This document shows positions 1 to 11,822 of a DNA stretch of 64,000 bases, piece after piece. The number at the start of each line of letters is the position of its first letter. Within the stretch, counting starts at the first letter, position 1. The position numbers were made by a program, and so were the translations under genes. Below the pieces are notes generated by a model. That model was given only the letters and a program-made list of their open reading frames with translations. It was not told where the DNA came from and did no database searches. Source of the stretch: Pomphorhynchus laevis (taxonomy: Eukaryota; Acanthocephala; Palaeacanthocephala; Echinorhynchida; Pomphorhynchidae); the NCBI GenBank assembly GCA_012934845.2, contig WNNJ02003005.1:124001-188000 (forward strand). Reading direction: 5' to 3'.

Positions 1-485
1 AGCATTCATGCATACCATATAATATAAAATATAATACATTAAATAATGAAATTTTAAGAATTGCAACAATATGTAATGATATTGGCTTTTTTCAAAATCA
101 TTTAAATAATTTAATAGATACATATTTTAAACTAGGTTACTATAAAAATAACATCAAGCAGAAAATAGTAAAATATATAAATCAACACTAATATAAAGAA
201 TAAATTTAAACTCTTAAGTGGCAAATTTTTATGGATAATAAATAATATACTTTGTATTAGAATAAGATACTAGATAGTTATTTCAGAGGAAATACATCAT
301 TAGCATGTATTTGGCCCCGCTGCTATGTTGGGTAGAGGAGTTAGGGGCCGAAACCTGATAGCATAGCAGTTCCTCCTGATGACCTCTAATTCTTATTCTG
401 ATACAACGTCTGTTATTTTTAGTCAATTCATAAAAATGACGTTTATTTTAAATTTCATTTTTTATTTTTTATTTTTATTTTTATT
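1..485 (+). mobile_element. Penelope-like element, 3' coding piece and tail (family D)
   Basis: Bases 1-235 are the C-terminal part of a PLE reading frame (thumb/linker region after the RT, e.g. NNEILRIATICND in the sister copy), cut by the window edge. Bases 236-485 are a non-coding tail. The block is almost identical to 25608-26075, so the two are young copies in the same orientation. The tail holds GGCCCC/GGGGCC and CTGCTATG/CATAGCAG pairs in pseudoknot order, followed by CTGATGA at 376-382. The same tail recurs inverted near 55.3 and 55.7 kb. Family placement rests on the PLE-like frame and is an inference. Confidence 0.6.
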
Positions 486-1920
486 TTTTAACTTGATATA
501 AATTATATAAAATCTAAAAACAATTATTAATTTTATTATTTAATTATTAAATTTTGATTTTGCATTATTATGTTTTGTTTATTTTATAATTATATTAAAT
601 ACGTAGACTCAGTTAGCTGATTTGATTTGTTCTTATATTATGTTACAAAAGCGTCCGTAACCCAAAGATGACATTATTGTTAACATAATCACAATTATGA
701 TGTTAATTATGTATTATAAGCGTCCAAGCTAAGCAGCACTTGAAAATGCAAAAGAATCTATTTCACTATGATTGTTTCTCATCATCAAATCTGCGCTTCT
801 TGTCATCTATTCACACTTTAAGATTTAGAACTTAAGTGCAGTTCAATATCGCAGTAGATATCCGAATTCATTAAGATGATACAACACACATTGATTTATT
901 AATTATTCGTTTTAAACAATTTTCAAAATTTTACAAATTTAGACTTACAAAAGTTCGAAATATTTGAAATTAAATATATGCTTTCATTTAAAATAATATT
1001 TTAATAATTGATGTATTAATCACATAATATCGTGATACTGATATCATAATACTTCAAAATTTCTTAAATATGCTAAGGTTCAATTATATACTTTTATAAG
1101 CTAAACGTGAAATACCTTCCCTTTAACTCGTAGTCCTAGCTTTTATTATATCTTACCAGCATCTTAGACTTCATTTGTTGCCTTAATCTCTAGTATTAAT
1201 TCTATACCACAAATTTTCACATCATCCAAATTTATGATATAATATCAGATTATTTATTTAAAAGTTATTTGTAATAGTCAGCTTAATTCCTATAAATAAT
1301 TAACAGCCATGATTTCTGGCATTAATCGCTGATCTCCAAGCTTTATACGTATCTAGCATTCACCGAGAGTTTTAATCTTTAGCTATTACCAGTAGTCAAA
1401 AGCTGTAATATGTGAAATGTTGTATAATTTGATATCAAAACTACATTTAAATTTCGCATTTATCATAATTACAAATATTAAATATCCATCAAGTTTATTT
1501 GGTATTTTATTAAGGATTTAAAAAACACACGAGAAACAACAGAGTAAACCGTTTTATTTTAATTTTCGAATTTATCTTACGGAAAAACTCAATTCATAAC
1601 TTAATTCTTTAACTATACATTCATCGTATGGCAAAAGTACTTCAAATGGAAAATAGAAAATGTATCGTTGAAATTATATGTTTTGAAAGACCAATAAAAT
1701 AGCGATGGAAAAATCAAAAAATACGCTTTTGTTCTGACGAGTTGCTAACAAGTTGCACAAAACACGTACCATTTGTTCGTTTTTTTTTCACATTGAAATT
1801 AATAATTATTTAAAAACTATTTAAGTTTTTTAGCGACAAAACCTAAGACTTTTAGTTGATAAAAAATAATGTTGAACAATAGCGTCCACAAATGATCACT
1901 CTATATTTCACTATTTATAA
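486..1920. other. AT-rich stretch without a recognisable gene
   Basis: No open frame of note, no LINE or PLE motif and no RNA gene was recognised. The right half is the 3' flank of the NDUFS5 gene on the minus strand, so an untranslated region may lie at about 1750-1920. Confidence 0.5.
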
Positions 1921-2277
1921 TTAGTTACGTTTAAATTCGTGGTATTGGAAAGAATCTACCGGAGGAGCTTCCATAAATCCAAGTTTGTTTCGTTGTCTAT
2001 ATTCTTTAATAAACATACATCGTTTATAGGCTTTTGAGTGAGTTTTACATTCCATTAGGTCGTCGTACTCGTCCTTGCACAATTTTCTGCTGCGATGCTT
2101 TCCAACCAATGATGAACAAATCAACCATTGACGATGAAAAGGGGCGCATTTACCGATCTCATTAAAATTACGAGTGCTGTCAAAATCACCGAATGGGCCG
2201 AAATGATTTGACTTTTCGTACACTCCTTTGGGTCCATCCATAAATAAACTATGTTTTATACTTTGATACCAATTCAT
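1921..2277 (-). CDS. NDUFS5: NADH dehydrogenase (ubiquinone) Fe-S protein 5 homologue, complex I 15 kDa subunit
   Basis: This frame encodes 118 residues. NDUFS5 is an accessory subunit of mitochondrial complex I, imported into the intermembrane space by the disulfide-relay route. The hallmark is visible: two C-x9-C pairs (CAPFHRQWLIC and CKDEYDDLMEC) about 26 residues apart, then a further Cys (YKRC), a basic helix (KEYRQRNK) and the typical proline-rich end (APPVDSF). The length fits the family (about 100-120 residues). It is a single exon starting at the ATG at 2277. The N-terminal 40 residues are divergent, so an upstream exon cannot be excluded. The frame is intact and flanked by repeats on both sides. 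I am fairly sure of the family. Confidence 0.85.
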   Translation of the reverse strand: MNWYQSIKHSLFMDGPKGVYEKSNHFGPFGDFDSTRNFNEIGKCAPFHRQWLICSSLVGKHRSRKLCKDEYDDLMECKTHSKAYKRCMFIKEYRQRNKLGFMEAPPVDSFQYHEFKRN

Positions 2278-3050
2278 ATCTTAAAAACATTGCAATAGAA
2301 AACGTTATTTAGTAGATATAATCAAAGTTCACTAAAATACTATATTGCATTAAAATGCCATTTCAAAACTAGAAATAGTTTCCTTATAGGCCTTGTTCAT
2401 TATATTTCATTTAATTCCTCTTACATTTCTTGACAAAAAAAACGAGAATTCTGAATATAATTTCTACAACGAATTGCAAGAATTTCAAATTAGGTAAATC
2501 TTGAATCAATTTTTTATAATTAAAATTAATAATAAAAAATCTTTGAGAATTCATATTATTTTTTTAAATTTAATAAGTTTAATTTCCAAAAATTTACTAA
2601 CTTTCGATAGCTTCTGCTATCATATTCAGGAAAATTACAAACAATTTATTCGAACACAAAAACATCAGGTTTGTCGTTTATTCAAAATACTTCAAATTAT
2701 TTTTTCTTTTCTATCAAAAGAAAAAATAGAAAAACGTAAAAAATCATTACAGAAAAATGTCAGTATATTAGTACTGCACAACAAAAAAGAAAATGAAGCA
2801 AATACAAAAACAGGATAAATTCATTATTTTATAATAAGAGAATTAATTTTAGTTTTACGTTTTATCGATGTGAATTTCTGATTATTTTTTAAATTTGATT
2901 TTTCTATAAAATTTAATTTTTTTATTTTTCAATTACAATTCCACAATTTCATATATTTTGTTTTATTTTCTTCTGATTTTCATCTATCCTTTTAAGTTCT
3001 AGTATTTGCTTCATTATCTTTGCTTTGTTTTTAAAGTGCAATACTAAAAC
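2278..3050. other. 5' flank of NDUFS5, AT-rich, no other gene
   Basis: The stretch should contain the NDUFS5 promoter (minus strand), but no clear TATA or initiator was picked out. The open frame at 2501-2818 (+) is low-complexity (Lys/Ile/Asn) and has no recognisable domain. Confidence 0.45.
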
Positions 3051-3052
3051 AA

Positions 3053-4075
3053 TATTGTTAGGTGGAGTAACAATATTGACCAACCCTCCAACCCTTGAAG
3101 GGTTGGTCATATCAAGTAATGTTAGGCAGTAGTGTTTTTTCTCCACGTCATGTTTGTGCCGTAGTGCCTCAAGGTACGGCTCTCGGCCCTTTACTGTTCA
3201 ACATTTTCCTTCATGATCTGTTATTAAGACTAAAATGTAATATCCTAGCGTTTGCGGATGATTTCAAGTTATGGCGGTGCATTCAATCGTATCATGACTG
3301 TTTTCTGTTCCAGGAAGATTTAGACAATATTGTTAGGTGGAGTAATGAGACAGGGCTCATGTTAAATATATCCAAGTGCTGCCACATGCACTTAGGACAC
3401 AAGAAATTTCCTTTCAGATACAAATTAGGTGCCGACCCAATTACACAGGTACAATACACGAGAGATTATGGAATACTTGTGCACAAGTCATCAAGAGTCG
3501 TCCAAACACGGACATAAACATCCAAACGACCAGGAAACTTATCTATGTGTTCCGGAAGTGTTTTTGTAATCCATCGACTTCCTGTCTTAAAATAATTTAC
3601 AATTCACTTATTCGTCCTATTATTAAATATTGTATCGCTGAGGTATTTCCGTGTACACGTGGTGAGATGAATGAGCTTGAAAATATCCTCTGTAGGTTGA
3701 CGAGATCGTGCCATTCTATCAGGAAATTGTCTTATAAGGACCGCTTGCGCAATATAGGAGTTCCCTCAGTCCGTACTAGTATAGTATGTCTTCATACTTT
3801 ATGTTTTAGGGATATGTTATTCAAACGTGACGGATTCCCGGTCGACTGTATTCATCGAAGCCAGCGAACTACTAACCGAGGTCACTCTCTTACTGTGAGG
3901 ACCCTGCATCACGGCAAACTCGGAAGATTATATCGCCTTTATCATCGAGCGGTGAGGCCTTGGAACAAACTTCCCGAGAATTTCATCAACATATCAAATA
4001 GAGTGCATTTCAAGAAAACGCTAATTACATGGCTTTGCACAGATTCTAATTTCAATATCCTGTATCCGGATTAAG
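3053..4075 (+). mobile_element. CR1/Jockey-type LINE, 3' part of the reverse transcriptase ORF (family F)
   Basis: This is a 5'-truncated LINE. The first frame carries the RT core (VPQGTALGPLLFNIFLHDL, then FADDFKLWR, the family's Y/FADD box) and KCCHMHLGHK. A second, overlapping frame from about 3376 carries the thumb and the C-terminal signature (AVRPWNKLPENF) and ends at 4074. At least one frameshift separates the two near 3480. A 22-bp piece of the same RT (within codons for NIVRWSN) is repeated upstream at 3053-3072 and is followed by a 10-bp foldback (3078-3087/3099-3108), so the 5' junction looks rearranged. Related family copy: 38450-41235. Confidence 0.8.
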
Positions 4076-4837
4076 ATTTTGCTGACATAAAATTGGTTTT
4101 ACCGTGAGCAGACAAAACAGCTGCATGGCTATAGTCTTTTATGCTATAATAATGCCTGAATTGCTCGTATATGAGAAATTACAACTATCAAAAGGAATTT
4201 TATATACCACAGAACATTTTTTAAATTTGAGTTATAGCTTAAAAATATTGTAATTTGGGCAACTTATAAATTAAAACATCAAGAGTATTATATACGTTAC
4301 TATATATTTTCTTAAATAAAGAATTCTATGTTCTATTTATAAGGAATCACTAAATATGATTCCTGTTTAGGAGGTCCAATAATTTTTCTTTTAGCATTAC
4401 TTTTGCGGTAAGATTTATTTATAATCCGAAAACAATGTATCATATCGATTACAATCAGATTACTCTGTAATTACAATCAGATATCTATAAAGTGTCCGAC
4501 TGATGTTCGTCTCATGGCCTTTCTGTAAACACTGCTAAGTGACTTCATATGCATATTGGTCCGATTTCGGCCCCTACTAATTATTTCCTCAATGATATAG
4601 CAATTGAAATAGTAACAAGTTTTAGTGACTAGGTATGGTGATTTCGAACAACCTTCAACCCAGTCTTCATATAAAACATATACACTCCAGATGATCTCGC
4701 TTATTAGGCTTCTGATATGGACGTTCGGCGAGATACGCAAAACAAGCGTTTAAATCCTGTATCCTGCTCTAATACAGTTCATTTCATAATATGTGTGCAC
4801 TGCCACTTATCCGCCCCCTTCGAAAATACATGCATAT
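4076..4837. other. LINE flank and unassigned sequence
   Basis: The first ~250 bases are probably the 3' untranslated end of the LINE before them (AATAAA at about 4315). The open frame at 4477-4740 (-) has no domain I recognise. Confidence 0.4.
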
Positions 4838-5225
4838 TTAAGATAGCATACTTTCAAAAGCGACTCGATTAGTCCTTGGTATAGGAAAGGTTTCATACCA
4901 AGACATACTCAGGCGTCTCAATTTATTATCAATTGAGGAGATGCTTAGGAATGAAGACTTGGTCCTGGCGTGGAAACTTTTCACACTCCCGTCTATGTTT
5001 TGAAACCACTCCTTTCTATGAGCGAGCTGTCTCAGCTCTGCGAGCATTCTTTTACGCTCCAACATAAGTGCAAACGCAATAGTAAATAGAGCGATATCTG
5101 GAACAGGGAAGCACAAAACTGGAACAAATTGCCTGCAAATATTGTATCTCTGACTAAAGTCAATCAATTCAAAAACTTATTGAGACAGATAATTTTGAAG
5201 GATGGATTGACTGAAGTTGGATAGT
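4838..5225 (+). mobile_element. LINE remnant, C-terminal end of a CR1-like RT ORF
   Basis: Plus-strand translation gives the familiar LINE C-terminus: a block with RLVLGIG and SIEEMLRNEDLVLAWKLF, and then NWNKLPANIVSLTKVNQFKN followed by a stop at about 5223. Frames shift several times, so it is an old, broken fragment. The minus-strand open frame over the same bases is a shadow. Confidence 0.6.
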
Positions 5226-5789
5226 TTTTGTATTATTCCTGAATTTGTATTATTATTTGTTTTACATATTGATGCTTCTTTATCGAGCTTTTATGGATTG
5301 CCTGAATTGTGATAGTTTATTGAATTAGCCTGAATATTGTATTATTATTTGTTTTACATATGAATGTCTTTGTAACGAACTTTAATGCTCAAACTTGAAG
5401 ACGAACTTTAATAATACGCATTCGTTTGCAGAATTTGGTGGTGGACAATCATGTCTCGTTGAGTGCATCCATAAATTTTAGATTGGGCAAGAATTGACCA
5501 AGTCAGTTTGACGGGAAGCCACTTAGCTACAACTAAGTAACATAACAGTTAGTAAAGTGTTGCATGTTATTTATTTCTATGCAATTATCACAAAAAAGCA
5601 GTCGAAACGCACCCTGACAACATCATCAGATTGACGAGGACTGATGAGTAGTTAGGAGCGTATGGAAGTGATACATTAAACTGATGGAGCTGATGATCGC
5701 AGTTCAGTTTTATAGCAACAAATCTGGATTAATCTTTTCTGTGAGATTGTGTAAATGCTCCTTATAAAAGAGGGCACTACCGATGCAAT
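5226..5789. other. Unassigned stretch
   Basis: It contains repeated short motifs (TTGTATTATTATTTGTTTTAC twice in the first 150 bases), which look like the tail of the preceding LINE, and scattered CTGATGA and GAAAC words that do not form a hammerhead in the right order. No gene was seen. Confidence 0.4.
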
Positions 5790-6095
5790 TAACCATTTTT
5801 AGGAATATAAGAATTCAAATAGGTAGTAGCATCAAATAATACTCAATTTTTGTAAATTTTTATTTTGATAAATTTCATCAAAATCTTTAAAAACTAAAAC
5901 ATTTCAGAAAGGTAAATCAGTATTAGTTTCTAAATTAATGATCCACTGTATAAAATGATTTTTAGCATTTAATTCTCTTAACAAATATTGGTCATAGATA
6001 TTACTTCCGCAGACAATAAATACATCATCTATATAATAGTACAATTGATTGCAAAACCAAAAACTTCACAAGGTTATTTTTCCAACACCTCATAT
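5790..6095 (-). mobile_element. Penelope-like element RT fragment
   Basis: The minus strand encodes YIDDVFIVCGSN, the catalytic YxDD box of PLE reverse transcriptases, followed by LLRELNAKNHFIQW and DLPF before a stop, then further linker residues (NVLVFKD). It is truncated at both ends and contains stops. Confidence 0.7.
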
Positions 6096-6273
6096 ATATG
6101 CTGGTATTAGAATAAGTGAATTAACCATAGGTAGTAAATCAATTTGATCCCATTTTTCAGATTCAAATAAAAAGTTGCATTTTTGTAACTTTTCTCATCA
6201 GAACATTGACATTCTCGATGCGTTTGAATTAAGTTTGAATCAATCTGGCGCATTTTGCAAATAATAACAAAAA

Positions 6274-9200
6274 GATTTATTTTAACGTGGCAAATGCATG
6301 CCAGCGCATACTTACATGACCACAACAAAACAAAAATGTAAATCATGTGTCGAGGTGTGAACGGAGGAGGTATTTGAATGTGATAAAGGAGGGAGCGCGG
6401 CGGACGTCGAGAGTTAGTTGATTACAGGCGAGTAAGGCGGCAACGAGGAAGGATCGGAGATATTAGTTGTTGGAGTAATTAGGAACGTAGAGTAAGAGGG
6501 TATGACGGGAACGGAGCGATAGCGAGGTGGGGCGAGTGTCGTCTAAGAAAGGAAGGTTGATGAACGATGGGGAGCCGACAGCGATAAGACGAAAAGTTAA
6601 GATAAGAAGGGGGAGTTTGATGCGGATGTGGATGGTGGGCCAGGAGAGTTGGGCAAAATATGTGGATGTGTGGTCGAAGCGACGGAGACGAAAGAGCACT
6701 CGAACGGCGGTGTTGATTATTCGTTGTAGGGGTAGGATGATGGATTTTGGAGAATTGGCGAAAAGGCTGAGACAGTAATCGATTTTAGGGAAGAGAAGCG
6801 ATTTAAGAACAGACATACAAGAACGGAAGTCGATAAAAGAGCGGATACGGCAGATGTCACGGGGAATTAAGCTAGACGAGCGAATCTTTTTGCGGACGAA
6901 TGGTTTAAGGGAAAGGTGATCATCGAAAGGGAAGCCTAGGGAAGTGAGATTGTATACTATGGGGATGATCGATGAGGCAAAAGATACAATGGGATAAAAT
7001 ATGCTTTGTTTAGGAGTGTGTATCCCCATTATTTTAAACTTGTCGGAGTTTAGAACGAGATGGGGATTGGAGAGACGTTTGTAGATAGAAGAAATATAGT
7101 TGGAGGCAGAAACGCCGATATTGTGTAAGCGATGTGCGATGAATGAGCATAGATTAGGATGTCATCGGCGTATTACATGACGTTAAAGGGGTAAGGATAA
7201 ACGGAGAGAGATCGCCAAGCAGAATAGAGAAAAGCAGGCGACCTAGGATTAAACTTTGTGGGACCCCGCAAAAAATAAGATGGGGAGGATGATGAATTAG
7301 AGCAAACGTGAAAGAAACAGTCGAATAGATATGAGGCAAACCATGCTACGGAGGAGGAAGAAAAACCGTTATCATAACTAAGGCGAGAAAGGAGAACGGA
7401 GTGATCGACAATGTCGAAAGCGGAGGAGAGGTCGAGGGTGATGAGAACACTATATAGAGCCTTGTCTCGAGAAATGAGTAAGTCGTTGTAAACTTTCATG
7501 CAGGTGATTTTGTGGAGTGATTAGAGCGGAAAGCGGATTGGAAAGGAGGGTACAGATTGGATGAGGAGAGATAATCATTGATCTGTATTAAGATGAGGCG
7601 TTCTAAGAGCTTAGCAAGAGTAGAGAGCAGTGAAATGGGGCGATAGCTAGAAGGAAGTGATGGGTCGAGCGCTTGTTTCTTAAGGAGGGGGCGAACGATT
7701 GCAGATTTCTAGTGTGAAAGGAAGATACGACTGCGAATGGACGAGTTAAACAAGGTTGTAAGAAAATGGGATATCGATGTGCATATGGATTTAAGTATGT
7801 GGGTAGGCAGGGGATCGGCAGGTGATGTTTTGCTGGGCAAGGACATGAGGCAATCTGAGACTTCGGTGGGTGTGACAGGGACAAAATGAAAGAGTCCTGG
7901 GAGGATGATGCTGGGCGGGGCAGTGTGGGATATGATGGAGACCGGGGTGTGAGATAGCAACGTGGATACTTTGGTATGGAGAAATGACGAATAATCATGG
8001 GGATTGATGTTACACGTCGAAGAGGAGCAAGCAAGGATTGAGTTTAAAGTATGCCATAGAGTCTTAGAGTTAAATGAAGTGATGATTTTATGCTGCCAGA
8101 AGGAGTTGCATTTGGTACGTATTAGGTTGAGATGAGACCGGCAAAGAGCATGATAGGAATCACGGAAAGACGGAGTAATCGAGCGGAAATCACGTCTGAG
8201 AGAGCGGTGATAGACTCGAAAAGCATGACGGAGTCGATGCTTCGAGAGTAGGTACTGGATGTCAAACCATGGGGCACGGTGCAAGCGACGGTGTGGTTGA
8301 GGCTTGAAGGGCAAGAGACGATTGAGAATGGATGTGAGTTCAGAGTCGAAAATAAAGGCGAGATCGTGAAGAGAAGAATATGGTATTGTGGGATAGGATA
8401 GAGACGATTCGAGTAAGGCAGAGCGTAGAAGGGAGAGGCCAAGTTTTCTACAATGGCGACGTAGGATTGTAGGTGTGTGAGGAGGGGTGTGGTTGTGAGT
8501 GAGATCAAGGGTGACGAGGAAGTGATCGGATATACTGGGATCGAAGATGGACAGTAATGTGTAGGCAGCAAAATGATCGGGGACAGCGATGATATCGAGT
8601 GTTCCACCAAGGATATGTGTAGGGGCAGTGGAGATTGGTTTGTAGTTATAGTTGGATAGAATGTTGATGAACTAAAGGACTCAGGTGAAGAGTGGCGGTC
8701 GAGGCGGATGTTGAAGTCGCCAAGAACGATTGAAGGAATGGAGGACAAAGAACAGTGAGACAGAAGGTCAGCGAGTTGATAAAAAATAAGGATGTAGGAG
8801 CAGATGAACCAGGACGAAATACAATGGCGAGATCTAGAGTGATCGGGTTAGAAGAACGACAAGTGAGCAGTTCAAAAGAGCAAGGACTGAAAGGGGAAGT
8901 GATTTTGCGAATAGACGCGGGGTGACGAGCGAATGTGACAATTCCGCCATGATTAGAGAATTTAGAAGGAGATTTGCTGAGGGAACGAGCGGATTCGACT
9001 AGTGAGCAACCGGCAGAGAGCAAACGGCGGATGGAGAGGTCGTCAGAATTGGAGTGCCAGGATTCGTTGAGGCAGAAGAGATCGATGGATTGCTTGGTGT
9101 ATAGTTTGAGGATGATATTGGATTTATTGAGAATAGATCTAGTGTTGAGGAGGCCGAGGCGGAAACAGTGTGTGGTGGTGATAACGGTTAGTGGATAAGA

Positions 9201-9615
9201 CAGATAGGAGAGATGGAGCGCCATCGAATTTTTGGGCGAGTGTGAACAACTTGAAAATTTCCGTCGATGTATCAGATGAATAGAGATGTTTAGCCGTTTT
9301 CCTCGCGACGGCGATTTTTGATGCAGGCAGATTAGAGCGATTTCGGAGGGGGTGCGCTCGAGAAAAATGCGAGTGGCTGAAAAGGATATGAGTTTGAATC
9401 GTTAGGAGAGGATAGAGGACGCGTGAGAGCGATGCTTGAAAACAATTTTAAGGAGAGGGGGCTGGGAAGGATTATATTGAGAAGATTTGTTTAGGCGGAT
9501 GAATGCGACAGGAGAGATGTTGCTGAAAAAGGATGGTTTATCCGCAGGAACAAGAGACGAGATGATGGATATGAATGCGGAAGCATCGTGGTCGAGACGT
9601 GCTTGTGGAAATAAA
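6274..9615 (-). mobile_element. L2/CR1-type LINE, broken copy (copy 1)
   Basis: This copy is homologous over its length to the intact element at 57.8-62.2 kb. From right to left come the C-terminal half of ORF1 (from PQARLDHD), the ORF2 start (MALHLSYLSYP, LGLLNTRSILN), the endonuclease (LFCLNESWH), the RT (LDLSSAFDIVDHS) and the C-terminus (FPKIDYCLSLFANSPKSIIL). The reading frame is split into at least six pieces by frameshifts and stops, so it is inactive. The 3' end at about 6274 matches copy 2 (GATTTATTTTAACGTGGC). The 5' end abuts an LTR-element fossil at about 9616, so the copy is 5'-truncated within ORF1. Confidence 0.9.
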
Positions 9616-10450
9616 TCACCGACAGGTGTTTCTTTTTAATTTTGGGAAAGCTTTGTTGAAGATTGACCGTGTGTATTTTTATGATCTATACCAGGTATAC
9701 TTGGTGGACCGAACTCACAATCTGAGTCACTAACGTCTGCGTGATTCCCAGATAAACTATTTTCCATGTCGTCATATTATAGGGAAGTCAAATCACAGGT
9801 GGATACTGTGCTTTTTCTTTTATTTAGGTATCTGATACGAACATACCTTGGTGTTGATGAAATTGTCGACTGAATGTACTGGACGGTCTGACTTTGCTTG
9901 TCTTGTAAAATTATGCAAAGTTATATTCCTTCGAATAGCCAAGTGGGCATAGAGTAATCGTTTCCTGATTTGCAATGATAATTAAACAGGTTTTCATGAA
10001 GTGTCTGATTGATGGCAATGTATAATAGGGATAGTAGCGAATGCCACGTCGAGTAGTGTTTTCCAATACTTATCCTTTAGATTGCGAGCTTTCTAGACTA
10101 ATTTTATCGTTTTACAAATTACTCCATCGATCCTCTCTCATTGCACATTTCCTATAGGGTGTTATGAAGTACTGTGAAATAATCATTCTGTTTTCCATAG
10201 GAAGGCTTGTACTTAATTAGACATTAACTCATTTTCTCGATCGTTATAGCTTCCGATCCACCGAATATTTCAAATATGCATTGAAGGCAATGCATTACTG
10301 TTGTGCAATACATGTCTCGACAAGGGAATACTCATCATAGATGCCGACAATGTGCTACTAGTCTCACCATCACTCTCTGGTTTTCCCGTCATGTTTATTG
10401 ATACGATTTCGATGCTGGAAAGGTGTCTTTAGTGATAAAGGATTGCGCAT
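9616..10450 (-). mobile_element. LTR retrotransposon fossil (Gypsy/Ty3-like), integrase and C-terminal pol region
   Basis: The minus-strand translation resembles the integrase of Gypsy-like elements (blocks around CKTIKLV, LKDKYWKTLLDVAFATI and PTWLF-like residues), followed by a tail with GPPSIPGID. Only this part of pol was recognised; no LTRs, gag or protease were found nearby. It is broken in several places and looks old. Its left end abuts the broken L2 LINE. Confidence 0.5.
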
Positions 10451-11190
10451 TCGTCTGTGCTTACTCTAATGCCTAAGCTGTATTTACAGTGTGCCTTAGG
10501 CTTAATGTTAAAAATTAAAACTAACTTGACGGCTTTACTCAACAATCTAAAAGTTTATAATAATAGTATCAATATTATTACAAGGATGACCGTCAGATTG
10601 CCAAAAAAATGCGACATACTAACGTTTTTATTGCTAATACATTCGAAGATGCTTTATGTGGTTTCTATAAAATCTGGAATTTCCGTTTTCTGGAATTGCT
10701 ATTTTGACATAGTTATTCTTATAAAGAGATTGAACAACTACAGCTACATCATAACGAAACATCTGGCACAAATGTAATTTGATTAATAAATTGCTTTTGT
10801 ATAACATTCATATTTTGCATTACAATTTCGTTATCTCGTTTGTTTGTCTCTGTTTGTCATCCTGAATATGTACTATATAAAGTACGACCTATCTATTTCA
10901 AAAATTCTATAAGAATAAATCGATAACTTACAATTAGCTGAAATGCCAATTCATAATAAATATACTTATGACAGCCTTCTTGAGCTTCATCAGAATGTCT
11001 AGATTTTTAGTATTTAGGGATCCCCCACCACAGTTAGGAACGGTTCATCACAAGAATGATTGTCACGATATGATTATTATTATTCCAATACATACCAAAG
11101 CCAAAAGGCTATTCAGGCAGAGTCCAAAAAAAATAAAACAAAAGCAAATGGTCAGTCAACGTAGCTAATTAGGGTATTCCAGTGGTAGTG
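10451..11190. other. Unassigned stretch
   Basis: The open frame at 10457-10777 (+) has no recognisable domain and is probably chance. A degenerate hammerhead-like word (CTGATGA then a small GCT/GGC hairpin, minus strand) lies at 10974-10993, and the same word occurs at 13784-13807, so both stretches may be PLE-related tails. Confidence 0.35.
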
Positions 11191-11207
11191 TTGAATGTCG
11201 GCATTGT

Positions 11208-11822
11208 TCAACAATGCCGACATTGTTGGGGGATATTGAAGTCTCCCAGGAGCAAAATCAGAGGATACGAAGATAAACTCAGCAAATGTGATTTAAGAGA
11301 GTCTAATCTTAATTCATAGGACGGAGAACGGTAAAGGACGCAGAATCGGGATCGTTGACCATTTCCCAGTGTAAAAGCAAGACCTTCAAAGGAATAACCA
11401 ATATCGTCGCGAAAAGCCGAGATATTCGATACCAGGAGACTATTTCGCACATAGGCGGCTACCCCACCTCCACGTTTACCACATGAGCGATCCGAACGTA
11501 TTACAAAATAGTTAGGGATGGCAACACAGTCATCCGAAATGTCAGAATGTAGCCATGTTTCGGTTATACAAAATACATCAAAACGTTTCGAAGCAACTAT
11601 GAATTTAATTTCCGAGAACTGAGCCAGGAGACTACGAACATTTGAATAACCGACAAAAATGTTCGTATAATGGGAAAATTTGACACGCTCGGTGACACTA
11701 TCGAAGTCTACTAGTTTTCCTACACACGAACCATCACTACTAAAGAGGTCTGACTCTACAGGAGTAAGGGATGCCACCGGACAGTCGGACGCCACTTGAC
11801 CACCCGAAAATTCCGTACACAT
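11208..11822 (-). CDS. CR1-type LINE ORF2, endonuclease part only
   Basis: The 204 residues form the apurinic-type endonuclease of a CR1-clade LINE: YSNVRSLLAQFSEIKF, DVFCITETWLHS (catalytic Glu), GGGVAAYVR, FCVLYRSPS and LLLGDFNIP. The frame stops just after GDFN, so the rest of the endonuclease and the whole RT are missing. It overlaps the end of ORF1 by about 65 bp, as in the intact L2-like copy at 57.8-62 kb. LINEs are usually truncated at the 5' side, so a copy keeping only the 5' side is unusual. Confidence 0.75.
   Translation of the reverse strand: MCTEFSGGQVASDCPVASLTPVESDLFSSDGSCVGKLVDFDSVTERVKFSHYTNIFVGYSNVRSLLAQFSEIKFIVASKRFDVFCITETWLHSDISDDCVAIPNYFVIRSDRSCGKRGGGVAAYVRNSLLVSNISAFRDDIGYSFEGLAFTLGNGQRSRFCVLYRSPSYELRLDSLKSHLLSLSSYPLILLLGDFNIPQQCRHC

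Noticed and set aside
2501-2818. 105-residue open frame
   Set aside because: Low-complexity Lys/Ile/Asn translation of AT-rich DNA, with no domain and no conserved partner.
5585-5700. GTCGAAAC and CTGATGAG words suggesting a hammerhead
   Set aside because: The two boxes are in the wrong order and no stem II pairing joins them on either strand.
10457-10777. 106-residue open frame
   Set aside because: No recognisable motif, AT-rich codons, and it lies between element remnants; likely chance.
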